Shown: one piece after another, positions 19,184 through 26,675 of the stretch
Numbering within the stretch: the first letter of the stretch is position 1
How the letters are laid out: each line of letters opens with the position of its first letter
From: Kitasatospora sp. A2-31
GTDB lineage: Bacteria > Actinomycetota > Actinomycetes > Streptomycetales > Streptomycetaceae
Assembly: GCF_022288725.1 (NCBI RefSeq)
Contig: NZ_JAKNTA010000020.1
Coordinates: 47,477 to 111,476, forward strand
Length of the DNA: 64,000 bases
Direction of reading: 5' to 3'
The notes under the pieces: generated by a model
The model's input: the letters and a program-made list of their open reading frames with translations, nothing else
Databases searched by the model: none
Told to the model about the DNA's origin: nothing
Translations under genes and position numbers: made by a program

Positions 19184-19212
19184 GCCCGCACTGGCATGTA
19201 AGCAGTGCGAGC
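19184..19212 (-). terminator. Terminator after cold-shock gene
   Basis: Read on the minus strand, a 10-bp stem with one mismatch (gcccgcactg at 19184-19193 against cagtgcgagc) around a 9-base loop is followed by TTTCGG, 32 bases after the cspA stop. The roughly 250 bases from here to the thioredoxin-domain gene hold no convincing gene. Confidence 0.65.
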
Positions 19213-19243
19213 CCCTCGCTGCCCGGCGGGTGCCGTGGCGGTA

Positions 19244-19447
19244 CTACAGCGGGCGAATGTTCTCGGCCTGCGGGCCCTTCTGGCCCTGCGTGACGTCGAA
19301 CTCGACCTTCTGGCCCTCGAGCAGTTCACGGAAGCCGTTGGCCTGGATGTTCGAGAAGTGGGCGAAGACGTCGGGGCCGCCACCGTCCTGCTCGATGAAG
19401 CCGAAGCCCTTCTCCGAGTTGAACCACTTCACAGTGCCATTAGCCAT
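19244..19447 (-). CDS. Cold-shock protein, CspA family
   Basis: This 67-residue single-domain protein is a classic cold-shock OB fold with the RNA-binding motifs GTVKWFNSEKGFGFI (RNP1) and DVFAHFSNI (RNP2). It binds single-stranded RNA and DNA and acts as an RNA chaperone. The ATG at 19447 has a strong AAGGAG site. A long leader of about 150 bases separates it from a possible minus-strand -10 (TAGAGT) near 19610-19615, as is usual for cold-shock genes with structured 5' UTRs. Confidence 0.96.
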   Translation of the reverse strand: MANGTVKWFNSEKGFGFIEQDGGGPDVFAHFSNIQANGFRELLEGQKVEFDVTQGQKGPQAENIRPL

Positions 19448-19906
19448 AAAATAATCTCCTTCAAGGGGCAGTCCGAAGCACGCGGATCGCGGACTTCGAG
19501 TACGCCGCATGGAGAACCCGCCCGGGGAAGAGCCGGGGGAACAAAAATGCGCCCGCCACACAGGCAGGCGCACACAAAGTTCATGGGAACCACTACTGCA
19601 ACTGGTACGACTCTAGCAGGCCGGCGCCCGAAACGGGGGGATCTTTCACCTCCGGCCCTGCGGGAACCCGGCCTCCACGTGCTGGCCCCCGGTCCTGGAG
19701 GGGCGCCAAGTCCCTTGAGCGGTATGCCTTTTGAACCTGGGCCCGGGCAGGAAGCGGCCTGGTCCTCGCGGCGAGGCGTGCGAGGGGGCGGTGCGCATCC
19801 GGCACCGGAGGCGCCTACGGGACCACCGCAGGCGCCGATGCGCACCGACAATCCCACGCGATGCGGAGGGTATCCATTTCGCGCCTTCCGGCGCACACTG
19901 GCGGTA
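19448..19906. other. Non-coding gap with cspA leader
   Basis: There are 459 bases between divergent cspA and the small Tudor-like gene. The cspA-proximal part is A-rich for this genome and contains a GC stem (gcgcc/ggcgc region 19548-19572) that would fold in the cspA leader. I see no gene in the rest; open frames there have no ribosome site and unnatural composition. Confidence 0.45.
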
Positions 19907-20137
19907 ATGACAAATTACGCAGCACCTCGCCGCCCCATGCCCACCAGTCCCTTCAAGCGCCGGGCGGAGGAAGTGCCGCGCAAGCACTTCGCCGTCGGTG
20001 ACCGCGTCACCCACGACGGATTCGGCCTCGGCCGGGTCATCGGCGTCGAAGGCGGTGGCGACATCGCAGTCCTCGTCGACTTCGGATCGCGTCAGGAACG
20101 CCTCACTCAGCCGTACACCGCGATGTACAGGCTCTGA
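19907..20137 (+). CDS. Small CarD/Tudor-like protein
   Basis: This 76-residue basic protein has a C-terminal SH3/Tudor-type strand set (VGDRVTHDGFGLGRVIGVEG, then IAVLVDFGSRQERL) like that in CarD N-terminal and UvrD C-terminal domains, which bind RNA polymerase. The first 25 residues are basic and probably disordered. The ATG at 19907 lacks a strong ribosome site. It sits beside cspA, and a nucleic-acid or polymerase-linked role is inferred from the fold only. Confidence 0.72.
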   Translation: MTNYAAPRRPMPTSPFKRRAEEVPRKHFAVGDRVTHDGFGLGRVIGVEGGGDIAVLVDFGSRQERLTQPYTAMYRL

Positions 20138-20158
20138 CCCCGGCCGTGCCGGTCCGAT

Positions 20159-20179
20159 TGGCTCAGGACCCGTGAGCCA
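20159..20179 (+). terminator. Terminator hairpin
   Basis: Perfect 7-bp stem (tggctca with tgagcca) and 7-base loop, 21 bases after the Tudor-like gene stop. The gap 20138-20371 otherwise shows nothing. Confidence 0.6.
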
Positions 20180-20371
20180 GGGCGCCGACGCTCCGTCCGG
20201 AGGGAGACCTGCGGACTTGGTATGCGCGGACGAGCGCAGATCGATGACCGGCGGGCAGCGACGGCAGAGCCCTGCGATGCGGCCGCCCGGCGGGCCTGCG
20301 GGTCCACCACCGGCACCACCGGCGCCGGCATCCGATCTCGGCCCCCCTGAGCAGGGCGCGTGGGCACGGCG

Positions 20372-20722
20372 TCAGCTGGGGTGGTCGCGGCGGAGTTCGG
20401 CGTTGATGCGCAGGGCCTCTTCGAGCTGGTCTTCGAGGATGATGATGCGGCACGCCGCGTCGAGGGGGGTGCCCTGGTCGACGATCTCGCGGGCACGGGC
20501 GGCGATGCGCAGCTGGTAGCGGGAGTAGCGGCGGTGGCCGCCGGCTGAGCGCTGCGGGGTGATCAGCTTGGCCTCGTCGAGGCTGCGGAGGAAGCCGGGG
20601 GTCGTGCCCAGGATCTCTGCGGCCCGGCCCATGGTGTAGGCGGGGTAGTCGTCGTCGTCGAACTTGCTCTCTGCGCTCACTGGGTCCTTTTTCGAGTCCG
20701 GGGCGTGGGTGGCCTGTTCCAC
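20372..20722 (-). CDS. MerR-like transcriptional regulator
   Basis: The 116-residue protein has a MerR-type winged HTH (YTMGRAAEILGTTPGFLRSLDEAKLITPQRSAGGHRRYSRYQL) and a short coiled-coil tail (LDAACRIIILEDQLEEALRINAEL) for dimerisation, with no ligand domain. It resembles the small MerR proteins found near cold-shock genes in streptomycetes. GTG at 20722 is placed best relative to GAAGGAAG; another GTG at 20728 is possible. A small hairpin (gccgac-6-gtcggc, 20821-20838) lies upstream. Confidence 0.82.
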   Translation of the reverse strand: MEQATHAPDSKKDPVSAESKFDDDDYPAYTMGRAAEILGTTPGFLRSLDEAKLITPQRSAGGHRRYSRYQLRIAARAREIVDQGTPLDAACRIIILEDQLEEALRINAELRRDHPS

Positions 20723-20933
20723 CGGCACCTTCCTTCCTGGGAAACGGGTCGAGGGCCCCGGCGCGCTGTGCGCCGGGGCCCAGGGGTACAAGGCTTCACT
20801 TCACCTACTGCACTACTGCTGCCGACCGTCGGGTCGGCCTGTAGTGTCCGCATCGCCCAGGGGATGGGCGGGATGCGGGGATCGCGTATGCGTGACCGAG
20901 AACCACCTCTTCCATGACGTTCCATGACGATGG

Positions 20934-21294
20934 GTACTGCGGTGACCGCCCGGCAGTGAACGTGCGCCGGGGCGGGCGATCCGGCTGGGTGAACCCTTCC
21001 CTTCTCCTCTGTCGTGCATGGTGCGAACTGCTGGGTACTACGGACTGCTGGCGACACCCGTCCTGCTGGTACTGCGGGTACTGCGCGGGGCGAACCTCCG
21101 GTGCTGCTGGAGGCTCGACTCCCCGGGTGCTGCCGGTACTGCGTTCCTGCACGTGCGCGACCGCCACCGCCTCGGACCCCACGCACAACCGGGCCCGACG
21201 CGCCTGGCAGGTCACCCGCCCCCGCCGGACCCCGACCATCACCGGGCCCCGCGGACTGACGACCTGCACGCCTCATGCGTCACTGCTGTACTGC
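20934..21294. repeat. Scattered GTACTGC motif in a long non-coding gap
   Basis: The 690 bases between 20723 and 21412 hold no convincing gene. The sequence gtactgc occurs exactly at 20934, 21069, 21078, 21136 and 21288, with near copies (ctactgc, gtactac) at about 20805, 20814 and 21035, plus a 10-base direct repeat tccatgacg(t/a) at 20911-20930. This is far denser than chance for a 7-mer with A and T in this genome. The role is unknown. Confidence 0.6.
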
Positions 21295-21412
21295 CCGGGC
21301 AGTTCGTGTCTGCCCGTCCTACAGTCCTGCTCTTCCAACACCAGGAACACTACACAGACCGCCGGGCAATGTCTACTCTCGCCGCAGCAGGTTTTCCCAC
21401 GGGGGCGGATCA

Positions 21413-21610
21413 CTAACGGTCGGAGCCGTCCGGGCCGGCGGCGTGCGGATGCTGCGACAGGGCATCACGCAGGGCATAGAGGTCGGCGACCGTGGCCTGT
21501 TCGGCCAGGCGCGCCAGCAGCCGGCGCAGGACCCTGTCGTCTCCGTCCCGGACGGCCTCCACGATTCCGGTCACCACGGAGCCATCGGGACTCGGGGGGT
21601 GCTGGCGCAT
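21413..21610 (-). CDS. Small hypothetical protein, 65 aa
   Basis: The frame from ATG 21610 follows a good AGGAG site and encodes a mostly helical acidic-basic protein (GIVEAVRDGDDRVLRRLLARLAEQATVADLYALRDALSQ). The length and helix pattern are believable, but the family was not recognised. The frame is open further upstream, but that part is low-complexity. Confidence 0.5.
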   Translation of the reverse strand: MRQHPPSPDGSVVTGIVEAVRDGDDRVLRRLLARLAEQATVADLYALRDALSQHPHAAGPDGSDR

Positions 21611-21961
21611 TCTCCTGTCTCCTTCCCATCCAGCAGCTGCGCGTCCTGCCCCGCGGGGCCGGGAGCGCGGGTCGGTCGGGAGAGTACCCCCGCTTGTCGA
21701 CGGCCCGACGCCGCAGGCGCCGAACGGGGGGCGGCGCCGCAACGAAGACCGCGCCCGCCACCCGCCCCGACGGGAGTGGCCACACCCGCCGCCGGATATC
21801 TCTCCCGGCCGCATGACATTTCTTCCCGTACTCCGATCACCGCTACGGAATCGGCGCGGATGGGCGCGGCCCACAGGTGTCGGCGCGCGACACGCCACGG
21901 CCGGAGTCCGTTCGAGGGCGGTCGTGCGCGTGTTCTGCGGCGGGAACTATCCTCTGGGGGC
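21611..21961. other. Non-coding gap
   Basis: This is a 351-base divergent region between two small genes. It presumably carries their promoters, but I could not single out a -35/-10 pair or palindrome with confidence. Confidence 0.35.
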
Positions 21962-22354
21962 ATGTCGAACCCTGATGCGCTGCTCGTCGAGATCGCCGCC
22001 ATGGTGGAGTCCGAGCACAGCAACCAGATGCCCCTGACCGTGGTCGTTCCGGGCGCGGTCATCACCGGGCGCCTGGCGCCGGAGAGCCTGTGGCACGAGC
22101 GGGTCGCCGAGGTCCTGATGGCCTCCGACCGCTTGAAGCCCTTCGCCGCACTGTTCTCCGACCCCGCCGGCCGCGGCACCGGCGATATCGGCGAGGGCAC
22201 CTCGCACCCAGCCCGGCCGACGCACCTGCACCTGCACGTCGCCCGCATCCTGCAAGGCAGCTACGGGCTGCCGCACACCGGAGGCATGTACCGCATCTCC
22301 ATCGCCGACATCAGCAGCTGGACGGTGGGCGACCTCAGCTACACCGACCAATGA
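21962..22354 (+). CDS. Conserved small protein, possibly GvpU-like
   Basis: The 130-residue protein reads as a compact beta-rich domain (MPLTVVVPGAVITGRLAPESLWHERVAEVL and THLHLHVARILQGSYG, then GGMYRISIADISSWTVGDLSY). The layout, with a GAVITG strand followed by a helix and a late LHLHVARIL strand, recalls the gas-vesicle accessory protein GvpU, but the match is by eye and weak. No other gas-vesicle gene is in view. ATG at 21962 follows GGGGG. It is the last chromosomal gene before the prophage. Confidence 0.6.
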   Translation: MSNPDALLVEIAAMVESEHSNQMPLTVVVPGAVITGRLAPESLWHERVAEVLMASDRLKPFAALFSDPAGRGTGDIGEGTSHPARPTHLHLHVARILQGSYGLPHTGGMYRISIADISSWTVGDLSYTDQ

Positions 22355-22482
22355 CCCGTCCCCCCGGGGTCGCCGGCGCCCGTGCGTCGTCGTCGCCGCC
22401 TGCGCCGGACGGGGACACCGGTCCACCGGGTCGGCATGCTGCAGGGGGGAGGGCGAGGTCGCGTCCGCGAGACGGTTCGGCA

Positions 22483-22520
22483 CGCCCCCGTCCTTGCGCA
22501 TCGCGGCGCGGACGGGGGCG
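22483..22520 (-). terminator. Terminator immediately after integrase (host side of attL)
   Basis: A perfect 11-bp inverted repeat (cgcccccgtcc with its complement at 22510-22520) with a 16-base loop begins 5 bases beyond the integrase stop codon. It lies outside the 50-bp repeat, on the chromosomal side, so it belonged to the gene that occupied this site before integration. Confidence 0.7.
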
Positions 22521-22525
22521 CGGTG

Positions 22526-23959
22526 TCACTCCTTCGGCGCCTCGGGCTCCTCGACGAAGTCCACCTTCTTGAACTGGCGGTTCATGTCCGCCTTGACCGC
22601 CGCCCCCGCCCCGACCAGGGCCATGTCTGCCGCCCATCGAGCCACCGCCGCCTCCAGGGAGTCCTGAGGGAGAATTTGCTTCTGAGGGGGTTCGAACCAC
22701 GCGTTGATCGCCGAGCGCCCCCGCTGTACCGCTCCGGGGACCATGTGCCCGTACACCTCCAGCGTAATCTTCACGGTGGCGTGTCCCATCCACGTCGACA
22801 CGGTCACCGGGTTCTCGCCCGCCCCGAGGTTGACCGACGCGTAGGTGTGGCGGAGGCAGTGGAATCCGTGCTCGCGGGTGTCGCCGTACGTCTTCGCCGG
22901 CCGCCGCCAGCTCACGTCTGGCAACGTCGCCAGGTCCAGCCGCTGGACGATGCCAGCGTGTTCCAGCGCGGGCTTCCAGTAGCTCGTGTTGAAAACGCCG
23001 GGAAGGACTGGCGTGCCCTTCTCCGCCAGGACGATGAGCCGAGCTGTACGGGGCTTGCGCTGCTTCGCTTCCTGCTCAGTCGCCGGCTCCTCTGGGTCCT
23101 GCCAAGGCAGCGTGATCTGAACGGGCGGGTAGGACGCGATGTGTGCCCGGATGCGGGCCGCCACGTTCGGCGCCACCGGCACCCGGCGTGTCTTCTTGCC
23201 CTTCGGAAGGCAGAAGTAGGGACGCCCGCGCTCGTCGAACCGCAGCTGGCGCTGGATGAACACCTCTTCGGCATCCCAGTCGAAATCCTCTGCTGCCAGG
23301 CCGAGCGCCTCACCCTGCCGCAGCCCGAGACCGACGCCCAGGTCGACCATCACCCTGTAGCGGTCGGCCAGGCCGGCACGGATCGCGTCGACGGTCTCTT
23401 TCGACCAGGCCTTCGCCTTCCGGCCTTCCTCTGGGGTCGGCTTGAGCTCGCTGTGCTCACGGCACGGGTTCTCAACGATCCGCTTCGCCTTGCGCGCAGT
23501 CTCCAGGATGGTGCTCAGGTGCGCCCAGATCGCCTGAGCAGAGGTCACGCCCACCCTGGTGAGCAGGTCGGCCTTCCATTCCTTCAGCGCTTCGTAGTCG
23601 ATCTCCAGGAGCTGCAGGTGCCCGAGGTAGGGGATGATGTGCCGCCACACTCTGCTCTTAACCGACGCGCGGGACGAGACCGGATACGCGGCGCTCGGCC
23701 ACCACTTCTGGACGATGTAGTCCTCCAGGAGGATCTGACCGTCGCGCGGGTCGACGAATCGACCCTCTGACTTCTTCGTCGTGGCCTGAGCGAGCCAGAT
23801 CTTGGCATCGCCCGAGGCGTGGAACGAGCGCGAGCGCACGCCCGGGATGCCGGCGACCTTGTAGCGCTTCCCCTTGCCCCATAGCGCGGTGCGTTCGCGC
23901 TTACCTGTCGCGGGGTTCGGCCGCTTCTTCAGCCAGCGATCTTCGATGTACCCAGCCAC
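22526..23959 (-). CDS. int: Tyrosine recombinase (phage integrase)
   Basis: The 477-residue protein has the full catalytic set: R214 (LGLRQGEALGL), H367 and R370 (GFHCLRHTYAS), H393 (WMGHATVKITLE) and the nucleophile Y403 (EVYGHM). The N-terminal part has an AP2-like arm-binding region (GKRYKVAGIPGVRSRSF) and a SAM-like core-binding domain. The GTG at 23959 with GGAGGGGGG upstream is chosen; earlier open sequence overlaps the ImmA gene and reads as shadow. It overlaps the ImmA gene by 31 bases, so it is translationally coupled to it. The attachment core lies inside codons near its 3' end, so the C-terminal tail (EPEAPKE) comes from the chromosomal side. Confidence 0.95.
   Translation of the reverse strand: MAGYIEDRWLKKRPNPATGKRERTALWGKGKRYKVAGIPGVRSRSFHASGDAKIWLAQATTKKSEGRFVDPRDGQILLEDYIVQKWWPSAAYPVSSRASVKSRVWRHIIPYLGHLQLLEIDYEALKEWKADLLTRVGVTSAQAIWAHLSTILETARKAKRIVENPCREHSELKPTPEEGRKAKAWSKETVDAIRAGLADRYRVMVDLGVGLGLRQGEALGLAAEDFDWDAEEVFIQRQLRFDERGRPYFCLPKGKKTRRVPVAPNVAARIRAHIASYPPVQITLPWQDPEEPATEQEAKQRKPRTARLIVLAEKGTPVLPGVFNTSYWKPALEHAGIVQRLDLATLPDVSWRRPAKTYGDTREHGFHCLRHTYASVNLGAGENPVTVSTWMGHATVKITLEVYGHMVPGAVQRGRSAINAWFEPPQKQILPQDSLEAAVARWAADMALVGAGAAVKADMNRQFKKVDFVEEPEAPKE
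22540..22589. repeat. attL core (50-bp direct repeat)
   Basis: The core is identical over 50 bases to 63923-63972. It lies within the last codons of the integrase gene and encodes DMNRQFKKVDFVEEPE. Beyond the exact repeat the inward side still matches the right copy with only scattered differences, because both are integrase-type coding sequences. Confidence 0.88.
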
Positions 23960-24366
23960 CGGGCGCCCCCCTCCAGGTCGGCGATGCGGGCCCGCAGGAC
24001 CCAGGTGGTGACGCTCAGTTCGGCGGCCAGCTCGGCCTCGCTGGTGGCCCACTGCCGGGCCGCACAGAAGTCGGACAGCGCGATCAGCTTGCGGCTGGCC
24101 CTCAGGTCGGCACGGCGCTCGGCACGCATGCCGTCCCCACGGCCGCAACCGGTGTCCCCTGCGAGAATGTGCTCGACTTCGTGCGCGAGGACGCACCGTT
24201 CCTCGGTCGGGCTCAGCCCCTTGGCGATGATGACGACGCGCTGTGCGGGGGCCCATGCGCCCCATGTGTCCCGCAGCCAGTACCGGATGACGGGTATGCC
24301 CATCTGCTCCAGCGCGGCGTGCGGATCGTACGACAGCCCAGCTACTTCGGCGGCGGCTGCGGGCAT
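23929..24366 (-). CDS. ImmA/IrrE-like zinc metallopeptidase
   Basis: The 145-residue protein contains the zinc-protease motif HEVEH (H62, E63, H66) in the typical ImmA context (GLSPTEERCVLAHEVEHILAGD) and a downstream AERRAD segment that could give the third ligand. In ICEBs1 and related phages ImmA cleaves the XRE repressor ImmR after DNA damage, so this is the likely antirepressor. It lies between the XRE repressor gene and the integrase on the same strand, as expected for that pair. ATG at 24366 follows GGGGGAGAGGC; a start 19 codons earlier is possible. Confidence 0.85.
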   Translation of the reverse strand: MPAAAAEVAGLSYDPHAALEQMGIPVIRYWLRDTWGAWAPAQRVVIIAKGLSPTEERCVLAHEVEHILAGDTGCGRGDGMRAERRADLRASRKLIALSDFCAARQWATSEAELAAELSVTTWVLRARIADLEGGARWLGTSKIAG

Positions 24367-24489
24367 GCCTCTCCCCCTGAATCCTGACGTGTGGGAGGCA
24401 TGCCGGAGGTTGAATTCTGGCATATGCGCGTGGGGAAACGTGAGGAAATATGCACGTTAAGTGATGCGCGTCGCGGGTATGGCAGGGAG

Positions 24490-25098
24490 TTACGGTCTCT
24501 GCTGGTTGCGCGTGTACTCCTCCAGCGCCTGCCGGATCCGCTCCTGGTCGTCCTCGGGCACGCCGGGGTCGCCCTCGTCCCAGCCGTGCGGCCGGTACGC
24601 GGCCAGGCCGAACGTGCTCTGCGCCGCCGACCTGGCCGCGCCACCCTGCGGCACGGACTGGAGCAGGCGGTCCGCGACGTCCTCAAGCAGATCGCGAAGC
24701 GCCGGATCGCCGCCGGCCGCGACGGCCGCACGCGCGAACCGGCCGACAGCCGGAAACAGCTCGGCAGGAGAAGCGCCGGGCCCGGACAGGGCGCCGAAGA
24801 CGTTCGGCCTAGCCGCCTCCGGGACCTCGGCTGACTCAGCAGCGGCATCGCCGAGTGGCCGCCGCCCACATAGCAGGTCCTCAACCACGCCACGCGCCCA
24901 GCCAAAGTACCGGGCAACCGCGTAGTAGCCGTCGGGGATCCGGCCGGGGGCTGGACGCCGACCGCGCTCGTAGTGGCTGATCGTCTTCCGGTCGAGGCCC
25001 GTGAGGTCCGCCAGCTGCTGCTGGCTGAGCTTCCGCGCCGTGCGCTCTGCGCGGATCTCGTGCCCCAGTTCCGCCCAGTCGGGATCGCGCTCGGACAT
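24490..25098 (-). CDS. XRE family repressor (probable lysogeny repressor)
   Basis: The 202-residue protein has an N-terminal Cro/cI-type HTH (ELGHEIRAERTARKLSQQQLADLTGLDRKTISHYERGRRPAPG) and a C-terminal helical region of about 120 residues without a known domain. Its gene is divergent from a second small XRE gene. The intervening region contains tandem decamers and TTGCC-type iterons that are good operator candidates. With the downstream ImmA-like peptidase, this is the probable ImmR-like master repressor. The ATG start at 25098 has a loose GAGGAA/GAGGG region upstream. Confidence 0.85.
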   Translation of the reverse strand: MSERDPDWAELGHEIRAERTARKLSQQQLADLTGLDRKTISHYERGRRPAPGRIPDGYYAVARYFGWARGVVEDLLCGRRPLGDAAAESAEVPEAARPNVFGALSGPGASPAELFPAVGRFARAAVAAGGDPALRDLLEDVADRLLQSVPQGGAARSAAQSTFGLAAYRPHGWDEGDPGVPEDDQERIRQALEEYTRNQQRP

Positions 25099-25119
25099 GG
25101 CCGCCCTCGGTTTCCTCTA

Positions 25120-25139
25120 GTTGGACAACGTTAGGCAAC
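25120..25139. promoter_or_regulatory. Repressor operator: tandem decamers
   Basis: Two adjacent 10-mers, gttggacaac and gttaggcaac, match at 8 of 10 positions and lie just upstream of the repressor start codon. On the other strand the second reads gttgcctaac and shares the TTGCC core with the iterons at 25231-25266. This is a good candidate for autoregulation by the repressor. Confidence 0.65.
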
Positions 25140-25230
25140 AGTCTCGCAGACCGCCCCTGCCCCCGCGAAGTCGGGTTCCCGCCATTTCCCCAGGTGGGAA
25201 GCCTTGCTCCGCTTCATTCCCCACCATGCC

Positions 25231-25266
25231 TTGCCATTGCCCATGATTGCCCATACAGTTGCCCAT
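25231..25266. promoter_or_regulatory. TTGCCCAT iterons at early promoter
   Basis: Three exact copies of ttgcccat (25237, 25247, 25259), with a partial ttgccat at 25231, sit 10 and 12 bases apart directly before the small XRE gene. They share TTGCC with the operator near the divergent repressor, so the repressor or Cro-like protein probably binds here. Some repeats fall within the first codons if the earlier ATG (25243) is the true start. Confidence 0.65.
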
Positions 25267-25470
25267 GTGAGAGCGCACGGACCGAACATCCGAAGCAAGC
25301 GCGAACGGCAGGGCTATGGCCTGCGGCGGTTCGCCGCCCTGGTCGATGTCTCACCTGCGCACCTGTCCCGAATTGAGCGCGGACAACGCGGCGCCCAGCC
25401 CGAGGTGATCCAGCGGATCGCCAGGGGGCTCGGCGTCGAAATCACCGACATTGCCGATCTGTCAGCATGA
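25267..25470 (+). CDS. Small XRE/Cro-like regulator
   Basis: The 67-residue protein is little more than a Cro/cI HTH (GPNIRSKRERQGYGLRRFAALVDVSPAHLSRIERGQRGAQPEVIQRIARGLGVEITDIA). Its gene is the first of the rightward early operon and faces the larger repressor gene, the cI/cro arrangement. The start is uncertain: GTG 25267 leaves the iterons outside the gene but has no ribosome site, suggesting a leaderless message; ATG 25243 would add eight residues. Confidence 0.8.
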   Translation: MRAHGPNIRSKRERQGYGLRRFAALVDVSPAHLSRIERGQRGAQPEVIQRIARGLGVEITDIADLSA

Positions 25471-25486
25471 GAAATGAGGGGAAACA

Positions 25487-25768
25487 ATGGCCAACGCCGT
25501 GCAGGAGCCCGCGACGATGTCGCCCCTGCTGACCCTGGAGGAGGCGGCGGCGTACATCGGCCGCACCCCGAAGGGGCTGCGTCGACTCCGCGAGCGGCGG
25601 AGCGGGCCGCCCGGCTTCCGGGTCGAGGGCCGCGTCATGTACCGACTCACCGCCCTGAACGACTACCTCGCCGCGTGCGAGGCCCGCGACAGCCGATCGA
25701 ACCCGGCGCTGGACCCCACCCGGCGCGCCCCCGAGCCGCGACGTATCCGTCGGCCGGCCGCCGCCTGA
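25487..25768 (+). CDS. Excisionase-like winged HTH protein
   Basis: The 93-residue protein has a MerR/Xis-type HTH (LLTLEEAAAYIGRTPKGLRRLRERRSGPPGFRVEGRVMYRLTALNDYLAA) and a basic tail. Such proteins are the usual recombination directionality factors of tyrosine integrases, bending attachment-site DNA to favour excision. It starts 16 bases after the Cro-like gene with GGGG upstream. A transcriptional role is also possible. Confidence 0.75.
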   Translation: MANAVQEPATMSPLLTLEEAAAYIGRTPKGLRRLRERRSGPPGFRVEGRVMYRLTALNDYLAACEARDSRSNPALDPTRRAPEPRRIRRPAAA

Positions 25769-25855
25769 CCCACCCACAGACATGGGTCGGCCCCCGCCCG
25801 GTGGCACCCGGACGAAGGCCATCGGCCCACCGATCAACCCGAAAGGAGGTAGGCC

Positions 25856-26152
25856 ATGTTGAAGCCTACCGACATCCTCACCGTCTCCGACATCACCGAG
25901 GTGACCGGCGTCGCCGACGTCGTCATCGCTGGCACCCCCCTCTGGGTGTCCCCGGGACAGACCCCGGCCGGCCGCTACTGGACGCTGTGGACCCCCATGC
26001 ACCTGCTGGCCGGAATGGTCGTGGAGCTGAAGGACGGCACGTTCAACGCCGAAACCCTCGCCGGCGCCACGCACACCGAGACCGCCCAGGACGCCGCGCT
26101 GGTGATCGCCGCCGCGGTCCACGCCCCCACCCCGAAGGGCGCCGACAAGTGA
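25856..26152 (+). CDS. Phage hypothetical protein, 98 aa
   Basis: No family was recognised. It is a compact alpha/beta protein (TPLWVSPGQTPAGRYWTLWTPMHLLAGMVVELKDGTFNAE). A strong AAAGGAGG ribosome site precedes the ATG. Its stop overlaps the start of the next gene (GTGA), so it is the first of a tightly coupled early run. Confidence 0.75.
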   Translation: MLKPTDILTVSDITEVTGVADVVIAGTPLWVSPGQTPAGRYWTLWTPMHLLAGMVVELKDGTFNAETLAGATHTETAQDAALVIAAAVHAPTPKGADK

Positions 26153-26322
26153 TCGCCCCCGACGACACGGGCTGCGCGACCTGCGGACGGCCCAGCCGCG
26201 ACCACATCAAGGGCTGGATGCCCGGCCCGGGCTGGCACACCTACCAGGCCCCGACCGCCGAGCAGATCCGCGCCCGCCTCCGCTTCCCCCTCCAGCGCAC
26301 CACCAGCACCGAGGAGTCCTGA
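26149..26322 (+). CDS. Small zinc-motif protein, 57 aa
   Basis: It starts with GTG overlapping the previous stop by four bases, and its own stop overlaps the next ATG by one base (TGATG). The sequence has CATCGRPSRDH and a GWHTY segment, which could bind a metal through two Cys and two His. Function unknown. Confidence 0.65.
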   Translation: MIAPDDTGCATCGRPSRDHIKGWMPGPGWHTYQAPTAEQIRARLRFPLQRTTSTEES

Positions 26323-26675
26323 TGCTCGCCGCCTTCCTGCGCCGCCGCCAGCCCGAGGCCGCCGACCCGGCCACCGCGATCCGCCTCCTGAAGGCCGACC
26401 GGGCCCGCGACCGCGAGCACATCCTCCGCCTGGAGGCGATGCTCCGGACCGAGGCCCGCCGCGCCGAGGCCGCCGAGCAGGCCCTCGACGAGTTCCGCAC
26501 CGCCATCCGGGACGGCCACGCGGCCGTCATCGCCGACAACGCCCGGCTGCGGCGCGAGGTCGAGCTGGTCCGTCGGGACCGCGAGAGCGCCCTCCGCCAG
26601 CTCGACGACGCCCTCGGCTACGACGCCAAGACCCTCGCCACCATCGCCGCGGGCGGCACCCGGGCGGCGGCGTGA
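26322..26675 (+). CDS. Coiled-coil phage protein, 117 aa
   Basis: The protein is almost entirely helical with heptads (ILRLEAMLRTEARRAEAAEQALDEFRTAIRDG and LRREVELVRRDRESALRQLDDAL). It overlaps both neighbours by 1 to 4 bases. It is possibly a structural or partner protein for the nuclease downstream; function unknown. Confidence 0.7.
   Translation: MLAAFLRRRQPEAADPATAIRLLKADRARDREHILRLEAMLRTEARRAEAAEQALDEFRTAIRDGHAAVIADNARLRREVELVRRDRESALRQLDDALGYDAKTLATIAAGGTRAAA

Noticed and set aside
19646..20014. Protein-coding frame upstream of cspA
   Set aside because: No ribosome site, arginine/proline/glycine-dominated translation and overlap with the Tudor-like gene on the other strand.
20805..21269. 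Coding frame in the GTACTGC region
   Set aside because: Frames are open on both strands, but the translations are repeat-driven and lack a start signal.
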